Assembly (NCBI RefSeq): GCF_900101125.1
Contig: NZ_FNFL01000003.1
Coordinates: forward strand, 372,001-436,000
Length of the DNA stretch: 64,000 nucleotides
Direction: 5' to 3'
Source of the DNA: Sediminibacillus albus
GTDB lineage: Bacteria; Bacillota; Bacilli; Bacillales; Amphibacillaceae
Below, in pieces: positions 44,814 through 53,949 of the stretch; the stretch's first letter is position 1, and the number at the start of each line of letters is the position of its first letter. The position numbers and the translations under genes are program-made. The notes under the pieces are model-generated. The model was not told where the DNA came from, made no database searches, and saw only the letters and a program-made list of their open reading frames with translations.

Positions 44814-45998
44814 CTACCACAAATCAAGGCCATAAACTTTGTCACCGAGTGAATCGTCCCTATAACTACCACCCTTGAAATCCTGCATAAATGGCTCATA
44901 ATACATTTTTCCGTCTAAATGATAATGATCCGAAAGATGATTTTCTTTAACAAGTTTAATATCCCAATTCGTTAAATACCAAGAGTACTCGTTATCACTA
45001 TATAATCCTTGACCATCTTTAAAATACTTGTTTAGCTGTGAGGGTTTTAGTATGATTCTATCTTCATTATCGACTAAATAATCTACGTAAACAGTGTATT
45101 GCTCATGCTTATTATCAAAATGAATTGCTCTGGGTCTAAGAGTTTGATTTTCAGGAAGTTTTGGAGCACTTTCTATGATTTTAAAAATATTTTCCACGTC
45201 CCTTAAATCAGGAAAAGTCATAGAAACCCTGGATGATAAATAAACAAAATAATCCTTATAATTGGCTGCCCAGAAAGACGGTGATTCAGAATTATAAATT
45301 CTCCACCCAACTTTTGATGAGGAGTTTGAGAAAAACATATGTATTAATGGAAAGCTATTTGGTTGAAATAGTCTTTTTTCTATTTCGATGGAATCCCAAT
45401 ATTTAAATAGAATACCACTTGCTTGTTGGGTATCTTCAAGCCTTTTGACTAGTCCGGAAGTTGGTTGTGTCGAGCACGCAAGTAAATAACCCTCTGCTCC
45501 AATAGATCGACAAGAATCAACCATTGAGTTAATTTCATTTATTCCAAGAGATTTCCCCGAAATAGCTTTATGCTTACATTCAACCAACCACTTTCTTTCG
45601 AACCTACTGAAAGGGCCAGAAGCTTTTTCAATTAAAACTAAATCTTTACCTTGATCCGGCCCCACTCCAGTCCAATGTATTTCAAATCCTTCTCTTATAA
45701 AAATTTCTCTAATTAATTGTTCAAATAATATCCCATCTTCTGGTAATTCTTTGAAATCAATCACTTTTATTAACGCACCTCTTTCAAAAGTTCTTTCTTT
45801 CTTAACAAAGGTATATTTTTCAGTTGATGGTGTATATGTTTCAAAAAAATCTAGTGTTTGGAAAAATATCCTTTCCTCATTTTCAAACGATTGTGAGTCC
45901 ACAATGATTAAATCTTTATCAGAGTACTTTTCATTAAGTTCTTGAACCGAATTGACCAAGTCATCTAGTACTCCGTTTAAATAAACCTTCAACTTCAT
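44814..45998 (-). CDS. Mrr-like restriction endonuclease
   Basis: A 394-residue protein with a PD-(D/E)XK nuclease core of the Mrr/type IV restriction type. Glu93 (FEQLIREIFIREGFEIHWTG), Asp119 (GPDQGKDLVLIE) and Glu140-Cys-Lys142 (WLVECKHKA) form the active site; LACSTQPTSGLVKRLED closes the fold. Mrr enzymes cut foreign, often modified, DNA. The N-terminal 80 and C-terminal ~170 residues are unfamiliar and may recognise the target. It is the last gene of the cassette, 207 bp after the AlbA-like gene, so it may be a separate defence gene rather than a subunit. Confidence 0.85.
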   Translation of the reverse strand: MKLKVYLNGVLDDLVNSVQELNEKYSDKDLIIVDSQSFENEERIFFQTLDFFETYTPSTEKYTFVKKERTFERGALIKVIDFKELPEDGILFEQLIREIFIREGFEIHWTGVGPDQGKDLVLIEKASGPFSRFERKWLVECKHKAISGKSLGINEINSMVDSCRSIGAEGYLLACSTQPTSGLVKRLEDTQQASGILFKYWDSIEIEKRLFQPNSFPLIHMFFSNSSSKVGWRIYNSESPSFWAANYKDYFVYLSSRVSMTFPDLRDVENIFKIIESAPKLPENQTLRPRAIHFDNKHEQYTVYVDYLVDNEDRIILKPSQLNKYFKDGQGLYSDNEYSWYLTNWDIKLVKENHLSDHYHLDGKMYYEPFMQDFKGGSYRDDSLGDKVYGLDLW

Positions 45999-46205
45999 TA
46001 TGTTTACATCCCTTTTGTTTTTTATACAACACGGTCTTTCTATGTTTTTACTGAATCACAAATGAGCCCCTTTGCTAAATTTATAGGTTATTCCATTAAA
46101 TGGCCCGATTGTTTAATACAATTTTTTTAATGCATAGTATTCTTGTACTAAGCAGCAACAAATATTCATTTTAATCCCGGATAATTTCTTTATCATAAAT
46201 TCAGC

Positions 46206-47114
46206 CTACGTTTCTTGTATTTTCACACATATATGATAGAGGCATGTAGTTTTTCCCGAACGATTATGGGTTGTTGTCATAAACCTTATGTCAGAATATG
46301 AATAATCTTTATCAGCATTAATATCTGACGATATAAGCATTACTGGGTATTCATGGTTCTTAACATGGGCACAATACTTATCCCAAAAAGAACCAAAATC
46401 TTTAACTTTGACATATGACAGGCATACATTGAAAACATTTCCTGTTGTATCATAGGAATATATTTTGTCAAGATGTGTATTCAGATAACTAGTATTCAAA
46501 CTAGATAAATTTAGAGCTTCTATAATGGTAAACGGCATACCGTTTTTTTCAATAAATATATCAACTTCGCCAGATGATTTTCCTATGGCAGAACTTCCGC
46601 GTCGAGTTTGATCTTTTAGGCGGTATCCGTTTGTTTCTAGTAAATCTGCAATAAAATCATTACGCTCATCCTCTGTAGCATTCACATAAATTTTTCGTGC
46701 TTGTAGCTTGATGCAAGCCAAATAAAGATCACGAATAAATATATCGGGCTGTGATTCAATATTATGCGTAGATTTTAAAAAAATGTCGCTTGTAATTCTT
46801 TTTACTTTGATTGCATATAAATTTTTACCTTCAATATTAAGGTGACCAAAATCTACTATCGGTTGCTCAGTTAATAAACCGAGTGCCCGTTTAATAGGTT
46901 CATCTATCTTAAACCCAGCACTTATTCCAGTAATTGAATACTGATCTGTATTTTTGCTTGCTCCAATTAAAATGTAACCATATTCGTCTGGCATGTTTGA
47001 CAGAGCAGCGATAAACATAGCCAAATTTTGTGGCCTGAATTCTAGTGTCCTACAGATAAGATTTTTTGACTCTGGGGATTGTAGTAAATTTAACACTTCA
47101 TTAATGTTTATCAC
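46206..47114 (-). CDS. Schlafen/AlbA-like protein with nuclease-like C-terminus
   Basis: A 302-residue protein. The N-terminal ~110 residues match the AlbA_2/Schlafen domain (ESKNLICRTLEF, LAMFIAALSN, YGYILIGASKNT). The C-terminal part contains SSGEVDIFIEKNGMPFTIIEA. This looks like the Asp185 and Glu199 of a PD-(D/E)XK fold, although the usual Lys of the E-x-K pair is not visible. A conserved-looking HLDKIYSYDTTG follows. The start overlaps the end of the HSP90-like gene by 4 bp, which argues for a co-translated two-protein system. Function inferred only from domains. Confidence 0.7.
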   Translation of the reverse strand: MININEVLNLLQSPESKNLICRTLEFRPQNLAMFIAALSNMPDEYGYILIGASKNTDQYSITGISAGFKIDEPIKRALGLLTEQPIVDFGHLNIEGKNLYAIKVKRITSDIFLKSTHNIESQPDIFIRDLYLACIKLQARKIYVNATEDERNDFIADLLETNGYRLKDQTRRGSSAIGKSSGEVDIFIEKNGMPFTIIEALNLSSLNTSYLNTHLDKIYSYDTTGNVFNVCLSYVKVKDFGSFWDKYCAHVKNHEYPVMLISSDINADKDYSYSDIRFMTTTHNRSGKTTCLYHICVKIQET

Positions 47115-50100
47115 TTTTCTCTTATGCTCCTTAATGGAATCTTGTTAACGCCAGTTAGCTTCAGTATATTCCCAAAAGTTATTTTTTGCGGAATACTTTT
47201 TCCATCTTCAACCCACAATTCGCAATCTTTTTCGTAATCAAGAACATCTAACTCAGAATCATAATATAAAATTATTTGACCATAATCGGATGGGCGAGCA
47301 ATTAAATAAATTTCAGTATTGTGTTTTCTAATTACAAAGATAGTATCGCTGATTTCTATCAAATTTGAAACATCATATTCCGGCTGATCACTTAAAAATT
47401 TGATGATATTTCTCTTGGAACGCTCAAGAATCTCCTTGACATAACTAAACATTTCTAAGCTTCTATTAGAATCATGAAGAAATTCTGTGTTAAGTATATT
47501 ATTTGTTAGAGCACGATTTAAATCTTCTTCAGTTGAAATACCCCATTGTGCGAGAAGTTCTTTTGATAACTTCACCGTTTCACTTGATCTACTTTCATCT
47601 TCAGAATGAGACAATCTCTTTTCTAATTCTTGTATTCCAGAAACGCCGTATTTCTTTAGAACATCGTTTAATTCTGCAATTTCTTGATTATTTGGTTCGT
47701 CTTCAAAGTTACGACTAATTTCGAATAATCCCTCTGGTATGTCGAGTTCTTCCTGCATAAAGTACTTTTGAATCTCATCAATAGTAGACCTAAGTAGAAA
47801 GTCTAATTTCTTATCGTGTCCATCCAGATAAAAATAACGACATAAAACCTCAGATAACTTTAGTAATACACTATTGGCATTCCAAGGATTTGTTACATAA
47901 AGGCTGGATTCATTAAAATGAATATTGACGTTCTTGCTAAAATCAATACCCTTATACGTAATTTGAAGCTCCTCAGCTTGAAAAATTTCTAAGGCTTCAA
48001 TTTTGTCTCCCAGGTTTTCTAAACTGTCTATTGTACTCACATCACTATATTCATTTTCAATCCAAATTTTTAAAAATGGATTTATAATTTTCAATTGATT
48101 TTTCAAGCTTAAACACTCTTCTTCTTGAGAGTGAATTAGCTCAAATTCACTTTGTCTCAATAACTTTACTTTAAAGTGCTTTAAGAATTTTCCTAGATTT
48201 GGACTTTTTTTGTTTTCAGCACTAAGCATTATAAAACAATACTGATCTTGAAAGATAGCTTCGTTACCATCTAAGAAATATTTGAGAGTGTTGCATTCTG
48301 TGAATTGATTTCTTGTATTTAACAAAAACCCAGTATTAGCCCATTCTTCAACTTTTGAAATATCGTTAGTACTCCAATTAGTACATTGAGCTAATAATGC
48401 AGAGTAAATAAATTGAATTTTTTTGTAATTATCATTCTTAATTCTTCCTTTTTCGTCAGTATCTAATGAAATTTTACTAAGTAATTCTAAGTAGTCTGGC
48501 AATTCTATGCTTGTTCGAAAATTAAAGAAAGATTTCCAATCTGCAGATAGTTCTGGTCCTTTGAATATAGGTAAATATGTTCCGGCAATTGTTTTTATCT
48601 CTTCTGTGTTAAGTAATACAGAAGATGCGGTTTCACATCTTTCTGAAAGAGTGGGAATACATTGTATGTTTTCAATAAACCACGGAACAAAGTTTTCAAC
48701 TTGATCACCACTTGTCCGTCCTGGCCGATTCTCATAACCCCAATATGCAATTGCAGGTGCTTTGATATTATTTGGTGAATAGTTTTCTATATAATCAGAC
48801 CAAAATTTGTAAGCAAACTTAGGGCTATTTTCTGTAAGTTGAATAAACTTCAAAGTTACTATATCGCAGAAACAATCAGCTCTAAAAGTACTTTGAAAAG
48901 GGGTAAACTTTTTATCATTAGTTTCAAAATATTTTTCATTAATCTCAGCATTAGTTAATTCTGATTTAGAAAGTTTATTTGTGTATGATAATGTTGTAAT
49001 TCCTTCTTGAACCCCAAGCATTTTAAAGAAACGTTTCCACTCGTCTTTTTCAAGGGCATCTGTACAATATGATTCGTGAACAAAAAAATCTTTTTCTAGT
49101 ATTTTTTCAATTTCTAGCCTTGGTTTATAATAATCTGAAAGAAAACAATCTTTGGCTGGACGCAGAGAACCACTTTGAGTAAGAATTTTTATTCTCGATA
49201 ATTGTTCTATTAAGTCATGTTTAAGATTTCCCTTTCTATATAAACTAAACAAATCCTGAACTGTTTGTAAGGCATTCTGGGGGGTTACATAATCATCGAT
49301 TTTGGGTATAATAGTTTGTCTTATATAGGTAGTATCTGTTTTTTCCTTTACTCCTAAATTCTCTAGCCAATGTCTACATTCCAAATCTTCGAAAAGCCAA
49401 GTCTGTAAATCTCGATGTAAAAAAGATAAGTCACTATTAGGATTATCCCAGTTTTGATCATCTGCTGTTGGAAAGCATACTTGAGATGAATAATTAATAC
49501 AATTCTTATGATCCCAAATAAAAGGCAGTTTTGTGATTACGTCTTTTGAAATATCCTTAACCTGATCAGATTCACATATTTTTTTAAGATGTTTTATAAG
49601 TTCAATATTATTAGCTGTAGTATGTGAATTTATAAAATATGTAGAGGAAAGGAAATTCTGTATTTGTTTCCATTCAAAACATGAAGAACCTAGCCTTTTA
49701 AATTCAACGAAATAACCACAATTTCCAGCAAATTGTTTTGCGTTATCCTTATCAATAAATTTTTTAATAGGTTCTTCTCCTATAAAAGATTTCTCAGATA
49801 AATAGGTGAAATCAACTATTGTTTCTTCAATTTTAATTAGTTGTCCCTCTCTTGAAATAATAAACGGAATATTTTTTTTAGCTTCTTGGATTCCTTCATT
49901 AAACTTTTTCCCCAATTCGTCAGTTTCGGTGTACTTAGGTATTAATTCATATGCTTGAAAATGTACCTTAGTAGTCACTAAATATGAGATCCATTTAAAA
50001 ATCTCAGTGGCAATTGTTTTAAAAAGCCATTGATTCCATTTTGAATCCGTATGAAGCGATTCACGATTAGCAGTGGTTAGAAAGCTTGTATTGACAAGCA

Positions 50101-51076
50101 CAGGAAAGGAATACCTTGATTCATCAGTTGGTAAATATGAATATAGAAGTTTTTCTTGATTAGAAAGTTTAGTAATACCATCACTACCCACTTTGGCAGC
50201 TAACGATAACTCTATAGAATCAGCGTTTAGTAACTTTTCAGGAATATTTCTTTCATCTTGTAGGAATGTCTTTATATCATTGGGGACTTTTAAACTTATA
50301 GTATTTATCAACCAGTCGACTTTTGAATTGTTACCTTTCTTTAAAATTATCCTATCATCTATTCGATTGATATTAACGGAAACTAATTCTGTTATATCAA
50401 AATTAATCTCAGAGATATTTTTAAGAAATAAAAACATGTTTAAGTTCTGTGATAGACTTTGAGCAGCTTGACTCGTCTCATTCACATTCTTCATTTGAAT
50501 AATAGTTGCAACATTTGCATCAACATCTTGAAGAAATCGATTAATTGGATCAAAAACTTCATTTACCTCTGTATAAATCGGGATTATTTGCCAAGGGTAT
50601 TGGAATTCTCGACCATTATTTTTCTCCCATACCATCTTTGATTCATTCCATTTCCACTCAAATGAAAAGGAAGAATCAAATCTGAAATATTCATCTTTTG
50701 TAAAGATCGTTACTTTATCAGATTGTCCAAAAACAGATTTAAAACCAATGCCTTTATAGCCTGTTTTCGTCAAATCTGATTTTTTAGTGCCATTGTTCAC
50801 ATTACAAATTCCTTTAAGATCACGAGCAGTGAAGGGTCTCCCTGAATGGGCAACGACTAAATTATCATCAATAGTTTTTATCCATACTTTAACAGATTCA
50901 TTGCTTTGAGAAGAATCGTCTGCATTTTGTAATAGTTCATAAATAAATCGCTTTGAATCAGTATATAAGTCAACTGATAATGCGTTAAGCGAACTTGCTT
51001 GGTTTACCGCTTGACTAGGGTTTGTATAGTCAGTGTTCTCTAAAAATATTTTTTCAATGTCTTTTCTTAAACTCAT
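47111..51076 (-). CDS. sacsin/HSP90-like ATPase, 1321 aa
   Basis: Very large cytoplasmic protein with an N-terminal GHKL/HSP90-like ATPase domain of the sacsin type. RFIYELLQNADD gives catalytic Glu47 and Mg-binding Asn51. HSGRPFTARDLKGIC corresponds to the D-x-G loop, and KTGYKGIGFKSVF (106-116) is the lid/G-rich motif. The remaining ~1,150 residues contain sacsin-like internal repeats (e.g. LPFIWDHKNC, LRPAKDCFLSDYY) and a C-terminal module near RPSDYGQIILYYDSELDVLDY. Prokaryotic relatives occur in defence islands. It is the first gene of the cassette operon, followed with 4-bp overlap by the AlbA-like gene. GGAAGGGAG precedes the ATG. Confidence 0.85.
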   Translation of the reverse strand: MSLRKDIEKIFLENTDYTNPSQAVNQASSLNALSVDLYTDSKRFIYELLQNADDSSQSNESVKVWIKTIDDNLVVAHSGRPFTARDLKGICNVNNGTKKSDLTKTGYKGIGFKSVFGQSDKVTIFTKDEYFRFDSSFSFEWKWNESKMVWEKNNGREFQYPWQIIPIYTEVNEVFDPINRFLQDVDANVATIIQMKNVNETSQAAQSLSQNLNMFLFLKNISEINFDITELVSVNINRIDDRIILKKGNNSKVDWLINTISLKVPNDIKTFLQDERNIPEKLLNADSIELSLAAKVGSDGITKLSNQEKLLYSYLPTDESRYSFPVLVNTSFLTTANRESLHTDSKWNQWLFKTIATEIFKWISYLVTTKVHFQAYELIPKYTETDELGKKFNEGIQEAKKNIPFIISREGQLIKIEETIVDFTYLSEKSFIGEEPIKKFIDKDNAKQFAGNCGYFVEFKRLGSSCFEWKQIQNFLSSTYFINSHTTANNIELIKHLKKICESDQVKDISKDVITKLPFIWDHKNCINYSSQVCFPTADDQNWDNPNSDLSFLHRDLQTWLFEDLECRHWLENLGVKEKTDTTYIRQTIIPKIDDYVTPQNALQTVQDLFSLYRKGNLKHDLIEQLSRIKILTQSGSLRPAKDCFLSDYYKPRLEIEKILEKDFFVHESYCTDALEKDEWKRFFKMLGVQEGITTLSYTNKLSKSELTNAEINEKYFETNDKKFTPFQSTFRADCFCDIVTLKFIQLTENSPKFAYKFWSDYIENYSPNNIKAPAIAYWGYENRPGRTSGDQVENFVPWFIENIQCIPTLSERCETASSVLLNTEEIKTIAGTYLPIFKGPELSADWKSFFNFRTSIELPDYLELLSKISLDTDEKGRIKNDNYKKIQFIYSALLAQCTNWSTNDISKVEEWANTGFLLNTRNQFTECNTLKYFLDGNEAIFQDQYCFIMLSAENKKSPNLGKFLKHFKVKLLRQSEFELIHSQEEECLSLKNQLKIINPFLKIWIENEYSDVSTIDSLENLGDKIEALEIFQAEELQITYKGIDFSKNVNIHFNESSLYVTNPWNANSVLLKLSEVLCRYFYLDGHDKKLDFLLRSTIDEIQKYFMQEELDIPEGLFEISRNFEDEPNNQEIAELNDVLKKYGVSGIQELEKRLSHSEDESRSSETVKLSKELLAQWGISTEEDLNRALTNNILNTEFLHDSNRSLEMFSYVKEILERSKRNIIKFLSDQPEYDVSNLIEISDTIFVIRKHNTEIYLIARPSDYGQIILYYDSELDVLDYEKDCELWVEDGKSIPQKITFGNILKLTGVNKIPLRSIREK

Positions 51077-51756
51077 TTAAAGCTCCCTTCCTTCAATCTC
51101 CTTCTAACATATAAAGTTTATTCCGTATGTAAAGCTCCGTGAAGTAACCTGGATTTTATAAATATCCTAAAATACAACTTTTACACGCTTTTCTGATATT
51201 ATACCTGATACACCGCAACACCTCCATATTTGTGCAAAAAAAGCTAAGTTCTTCTGAGTGAACGTAGAGTGTTGAATTCTTAGATTTGCAAACTTTCGAA
51301 TTTAATGTGGACAGCTTAAGTACAAGTGCATTTTCTAAATGTATAACAAACTCTTTTCAGATGTTCTTGTGATGATACGCATTTCTACAATATAACACTT
51401 ATAAGTTGTAATGACAGGGATTAAAAATGAAAACAGGCTTATGGGGATAAGCTAAGAAGCAAAAACACTTTTGGAGTAATACAAGAAGAAGAGGAAAATT
51501 CAAAACGGATTCGAGGTGCAGAGCCCCTAGAAGCGTGTACCCCGTGACTAAGGGCTCGTTCTTTTAAAGGAGTTTGCTAGAAACGTATTAATTTTTAATA
51601 AACCCTTAATACGAGGTAGTTTCCTACACAATCTGGCCCGATTGTTGAAGTCAGTTCCTACTTAACTGGTACAATTTTTGTCATTCAAAGATAAAAAGTA
51701 TATTCCCTTGGTTCGAAATCAAATTTTATTATACAGTAGAGTATTCAATAAATTGT
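51077..51756. other. cassette leader region, possible small RNA
   Basis: About 680 AT-rich bases with no supported gene between the HSP90-like gene and the right end; the operon promoter must lie here. A hairpin at 51521-51557 (GAGCCCCTAG / CTAAGGGCTC, 17-base loop) followed by GTTCTTTT could end a plus-strand small RNA starting near 51420. No istA or istB remnant was found. A 13-bp sequence TGGCCCGATTGTT (51634-51646) is also present at 46101-46113. Confidence 0.4.
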
Positions 51757-51848
51757 ACTGGCTCTCCACTCCGCAAACGGTGGCTCTTTTCTCCGCAAGG
51801 ACTGGCTTAAAACTTCGCATAAGTGGCTCAATTCACCCGCAATATTCA
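51757..51848. repeat. right end: four IS21-type terminal repeats
   Basis: In inverted orientation to the left end; units around GCGGGTGAATTGAGCCACT, GCGAAGTTTTAAGCCAGT, GCGGAGAAAAGAGCCACC and GCGGAGTGGAGAGCCAGT. The end CCGCAATATTCA mirrors the left TGAGTATTGCGG. Confidence 0.85.
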
Positions 51849-51853
51849 TAGAT

Positions 51854-51970
51854 AGTAATAATCAAACATGGGAGCACATTTTATTAATGTTATTCTATTT
51901 GATGTATCTCTTTCTGTTTCTACGAGAAATTAAAAAAATAATATCAAATAAAAAACGAAGTAAACTTTAA
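51854..51970 (+). pseudogene. 3' part of the split small membrane protein gene
   Basis: Codons SNNQTWEHILLMLFYLMYLF and a basic tail ending at TAA 51968-51970. In frame with 44452-44538 when the cassette and one TAGAT copy are removed. Confidence 0.8.
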
Positions 51971-52030
51971 ATCGAAATAGACTCCCATATTGATATGAGA
52001 CCACTGATAAAGTCCTTTTTAACCTAAAGC

Positions 52031-52062
52031 CGCTGTCACCACCGATCGCCAATCGCGGAATC
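52031..52062. repeat. end fragment of a GC-rich MITE-like repeat
   Basis: GTCACCACCGATCGCC, one variable base, then ATCGCGGAATCA. Nearly the same sequence, inverted, is one end of the repeat at 57947-58093. Confidence 0.6.
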
Positions 52063-52550
52063 ACCAGAGGCCAATCGAAAAAGAGTGATTTTCTTTGATT
52101 TATAAAAGGAAATCACTCTTCTATCTTCTATTAAAATTAATTCGTTAAATACCTCTATTTTAACCAAAGAGTTTTTCCATTGATTCCTACCACTAAATAT
52201 GGCTTTATACTTATACCCAATTTCTAAAGCTGCTTTTTCTATAAGAATTATAGTTAGTTTGGGGCCTTGGTTTATATGGAGTTTTATAAGGATATTATTG
52301 ACTAATAGCCAATACTTGAAACTAGTCACACTAAAAGAGAAGTTTGTATTTTAACAAACTTCTCTTTTATGGTTACTGAAGATGTTCTATCTAATATTAT
52401 TGAGACATCTACTTTATTAACATTCTTCAAAAGGCTTATTAGATTATTTATAGGGAGACTTTCAGTAATGACTTTACTTATTACCTCTATTTTACTATAG
52501 AATAACCGTTCGTCTAATCTGTTGCAGTTCGTTTCTCTGTTGCCTGATAC
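52036..52550 (-). other. uncertain coding remnant, two overlapping frames
   Basis: A frame from about 52550 to 52326 reads NRLDERLFYSKIEVISKV and later VDVSIILDRTSS, with no start codon. A second frame begins at a GTG overlapping its stop (52329) and runs to 52036 (YKAIFSGRNQWKNSLVK...IEDRRVISFYKSKK), ending inside a repeat fragment. The protein-like composition suggests one decayed gene, but I cannot name it. A perfect 15-bp hairpin AAAAGAGAAGTTTGT (52332-52369) lies within it and could be a terminator. 52551-52688 shows nothing recognisable. Confidence 0.3.
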
Positions 52551-52688
52551 TTATAATCACCGAATAAACAAGCTACACGAACCAACCCAGCTTCCAGTAA
52601 GGGCTCTCCTTTAGAATTAAAGACCTGGCACAACTAGCGGCCATAATCCGAAAATGGTGAATTGCCACATGGATTAATTACTTGAAAT

Positions 52689-53204
52689 TTAATACAGCAC
52701 TTTTAATTCCTTGACGCCAAACTCTAGTGCGTCTTCCACTTCCTCCATATATACATCCATTCGGCCTTTGGTGATGGCACTCCCTCTATCTTCACAGGTG
52801 AACGTTTTATCAAAGTAAGGAATGTACACCTCTGTTCCAAATGAGAAGGACGGTGGGCAGGCAATTGTCTCTCCTTCTTGTACTTTGGCACCTGATGCTG
52901 TGATGCCATATCCGGGATCTCCTGGTCGTTTTCCGGTTGATTCATAACCCGCCGTATAAGCAGATACTTTATATGTTTCTCCCTTTGCGTCAGGAATGGT
53001 GATCGTCTGGCCGGCAAAGATAATATCCGGGTTTGTAATGACCGAGTTAAACTCCAGCAAGGAATCTACACTCACGTTATGCTCCATTGAAATTTCTGAT
53101 AGTACGTCGCCTGATTGGACCGTGTACTTGCTGCTTGCAGCAACTTCGCCTGCAAACAGCAACACTCCTAAAGTTAGTAATGTGACTAGTGTTAAGTATT
53201 TGAT
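52689..53204 (-). CDS. LysM-3D domain cell-wall protein with apparent ATC start
   Basis: Exported protein of about 171 residues: signal peptide (KYLTLVTLLTLGVLLFAGEVAAS), one LysM module (YTVQSGDVLSEISMEHNVSV) and a 3D/double-psi barrel domain (GITASGAKVQEGETIACPP, CEDRGSAITKGRMDVYM) with the conserved Asp cluster. Similar proteins (YocH-like) are wall-binding muralytic or stationary-phase survival factors. A full signal peptide is only encoded if translation starts at the ATC at 53202-53204, eight bases after a perfect AGGAGG. The first standard codon, GTG at 53163, would delete most of the signal peptide. The start codon is mutated, non-canonical or misread. Confidence 0.8.
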   Translation of the reverse strand: MKYLTLVTLLTLGVLLFAGEVAASSKYTVQSGDVLSEISMEHNVSVDSLLEFNSVITNPDIIFAGQTITIPDAKGETYKVSAYTAGYESTGKRPGDPGYGITASGAKVQEGETIACPPSFSFGTEVYIPYFDKTFTCEDRGSAITKGRMDVYMEEVEDALEFGVKELKVLY

Positions 53205-53421
53205 AGTGATAACCTCCTATGTTTTATCTGCTATAGATATCGTATAAGAGGCTATTTCTTCTGTAGGTTTTAATAGAATTGAAATATAGATGTAAAGGTG
53301 ATCGATTAAAAAAGTTCGAATGGTTTTCTTTACTTCTATATCAGTCGTTGACTTAGAGGTTATCATTTTTATGATAAAATATTTAAATAGTATTACTCTT
53401 TCATTTTCAAGGGGTGTTGAT

Positions 53422-53805
53422 ATGTTTAAGAAAAAGGTAAAATCTGGAATAATCTCATCAACCTTTTGTACCTTGGTTATCGCAACATATCTAGAACTTA
53501 TCAGTTTTCCCGATGAGACTTTTCCTTTTTATTTTTGGCTATTTTTTATTGCAATGTTTATTTTTCCAGCTATATTGATATTTGGATTATTAACATCATA
53601 TATATGGGATAAAATCTCTAACAAGTATAATGTGAATAACATAATTGGTTTGTTGTTTTACCCTTTGTCCGCACTTATGGTAGCCACAATTGTAGGTTTT
53701 TTTATGGATTATGAACTCTTTTTAGTTATTTTGAAACCATTATATTTCATTTCTACTATTTTCTGCGCTGTTACTTTTTGGTTTACTTTGTTGTGGGTGA
53801 AGTGA
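53422..53805 (+). CDS. membrane protein, 127 aa
   Basis: A 127-residue protein with four hydrophobic segments (about 10-27, 38-60, 72-95, 98-122). The ATG at 53422 (MFKKKVKSG) follows AGGGG at seven bases; a longer frame from 53320 is rejected. Not recognised. Lone gene. Confidence 0.6.
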   Translation: MFKKKVKSGIISSTFCTLVIATYLELISFPDETFPFYFWLFFIAMFIFPAILIFGLLTSYIWDKISNKYNVNNIIGLLFYPLSALMVATIVGFFMDYELFLVILKPLYFISTIFCAVTFWFTLLWVK

Positions 53806-53949
53806 GAAATCTAATAGAAAACTTTAATTTAGAAACAAAACTGTCCACTACCTAGCTGGCTGTTTGATTTATAACATCCTGCTAGTCTTTTTTTTGACGT
53901 TCCTTTGTATGATTTTTAAGGGAATATGCGCTAGAATGGCTCCAACTCC

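Larger units (their letters stand above)
44539..51848. mobile_element. IS21-ended cargo cassette with candidate defence genes
   Basis: A 7,310-bp block. The two ends are inverted and begin TGAGTATTGCGG / TGAATATTGCGG. Each contains multiple ~21-bp repeats of the form TTGCGGA-N-GAGCCACT (three left, four right), the hallmark end structure of IS21-family elements. A 5-bp direct repeat TAGAT (44534-44538, 51849-51853) flanks it. Excision in silico restores a reading frame. istA and istB are absent; the interior carries three minus-strand genes: HSP90-like ATPase, AlbA/nuclease-like, Mrr-like. It resembles a mobile insertion cassette moved by an IS21 transposase in trans. Confidence 0.85.
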
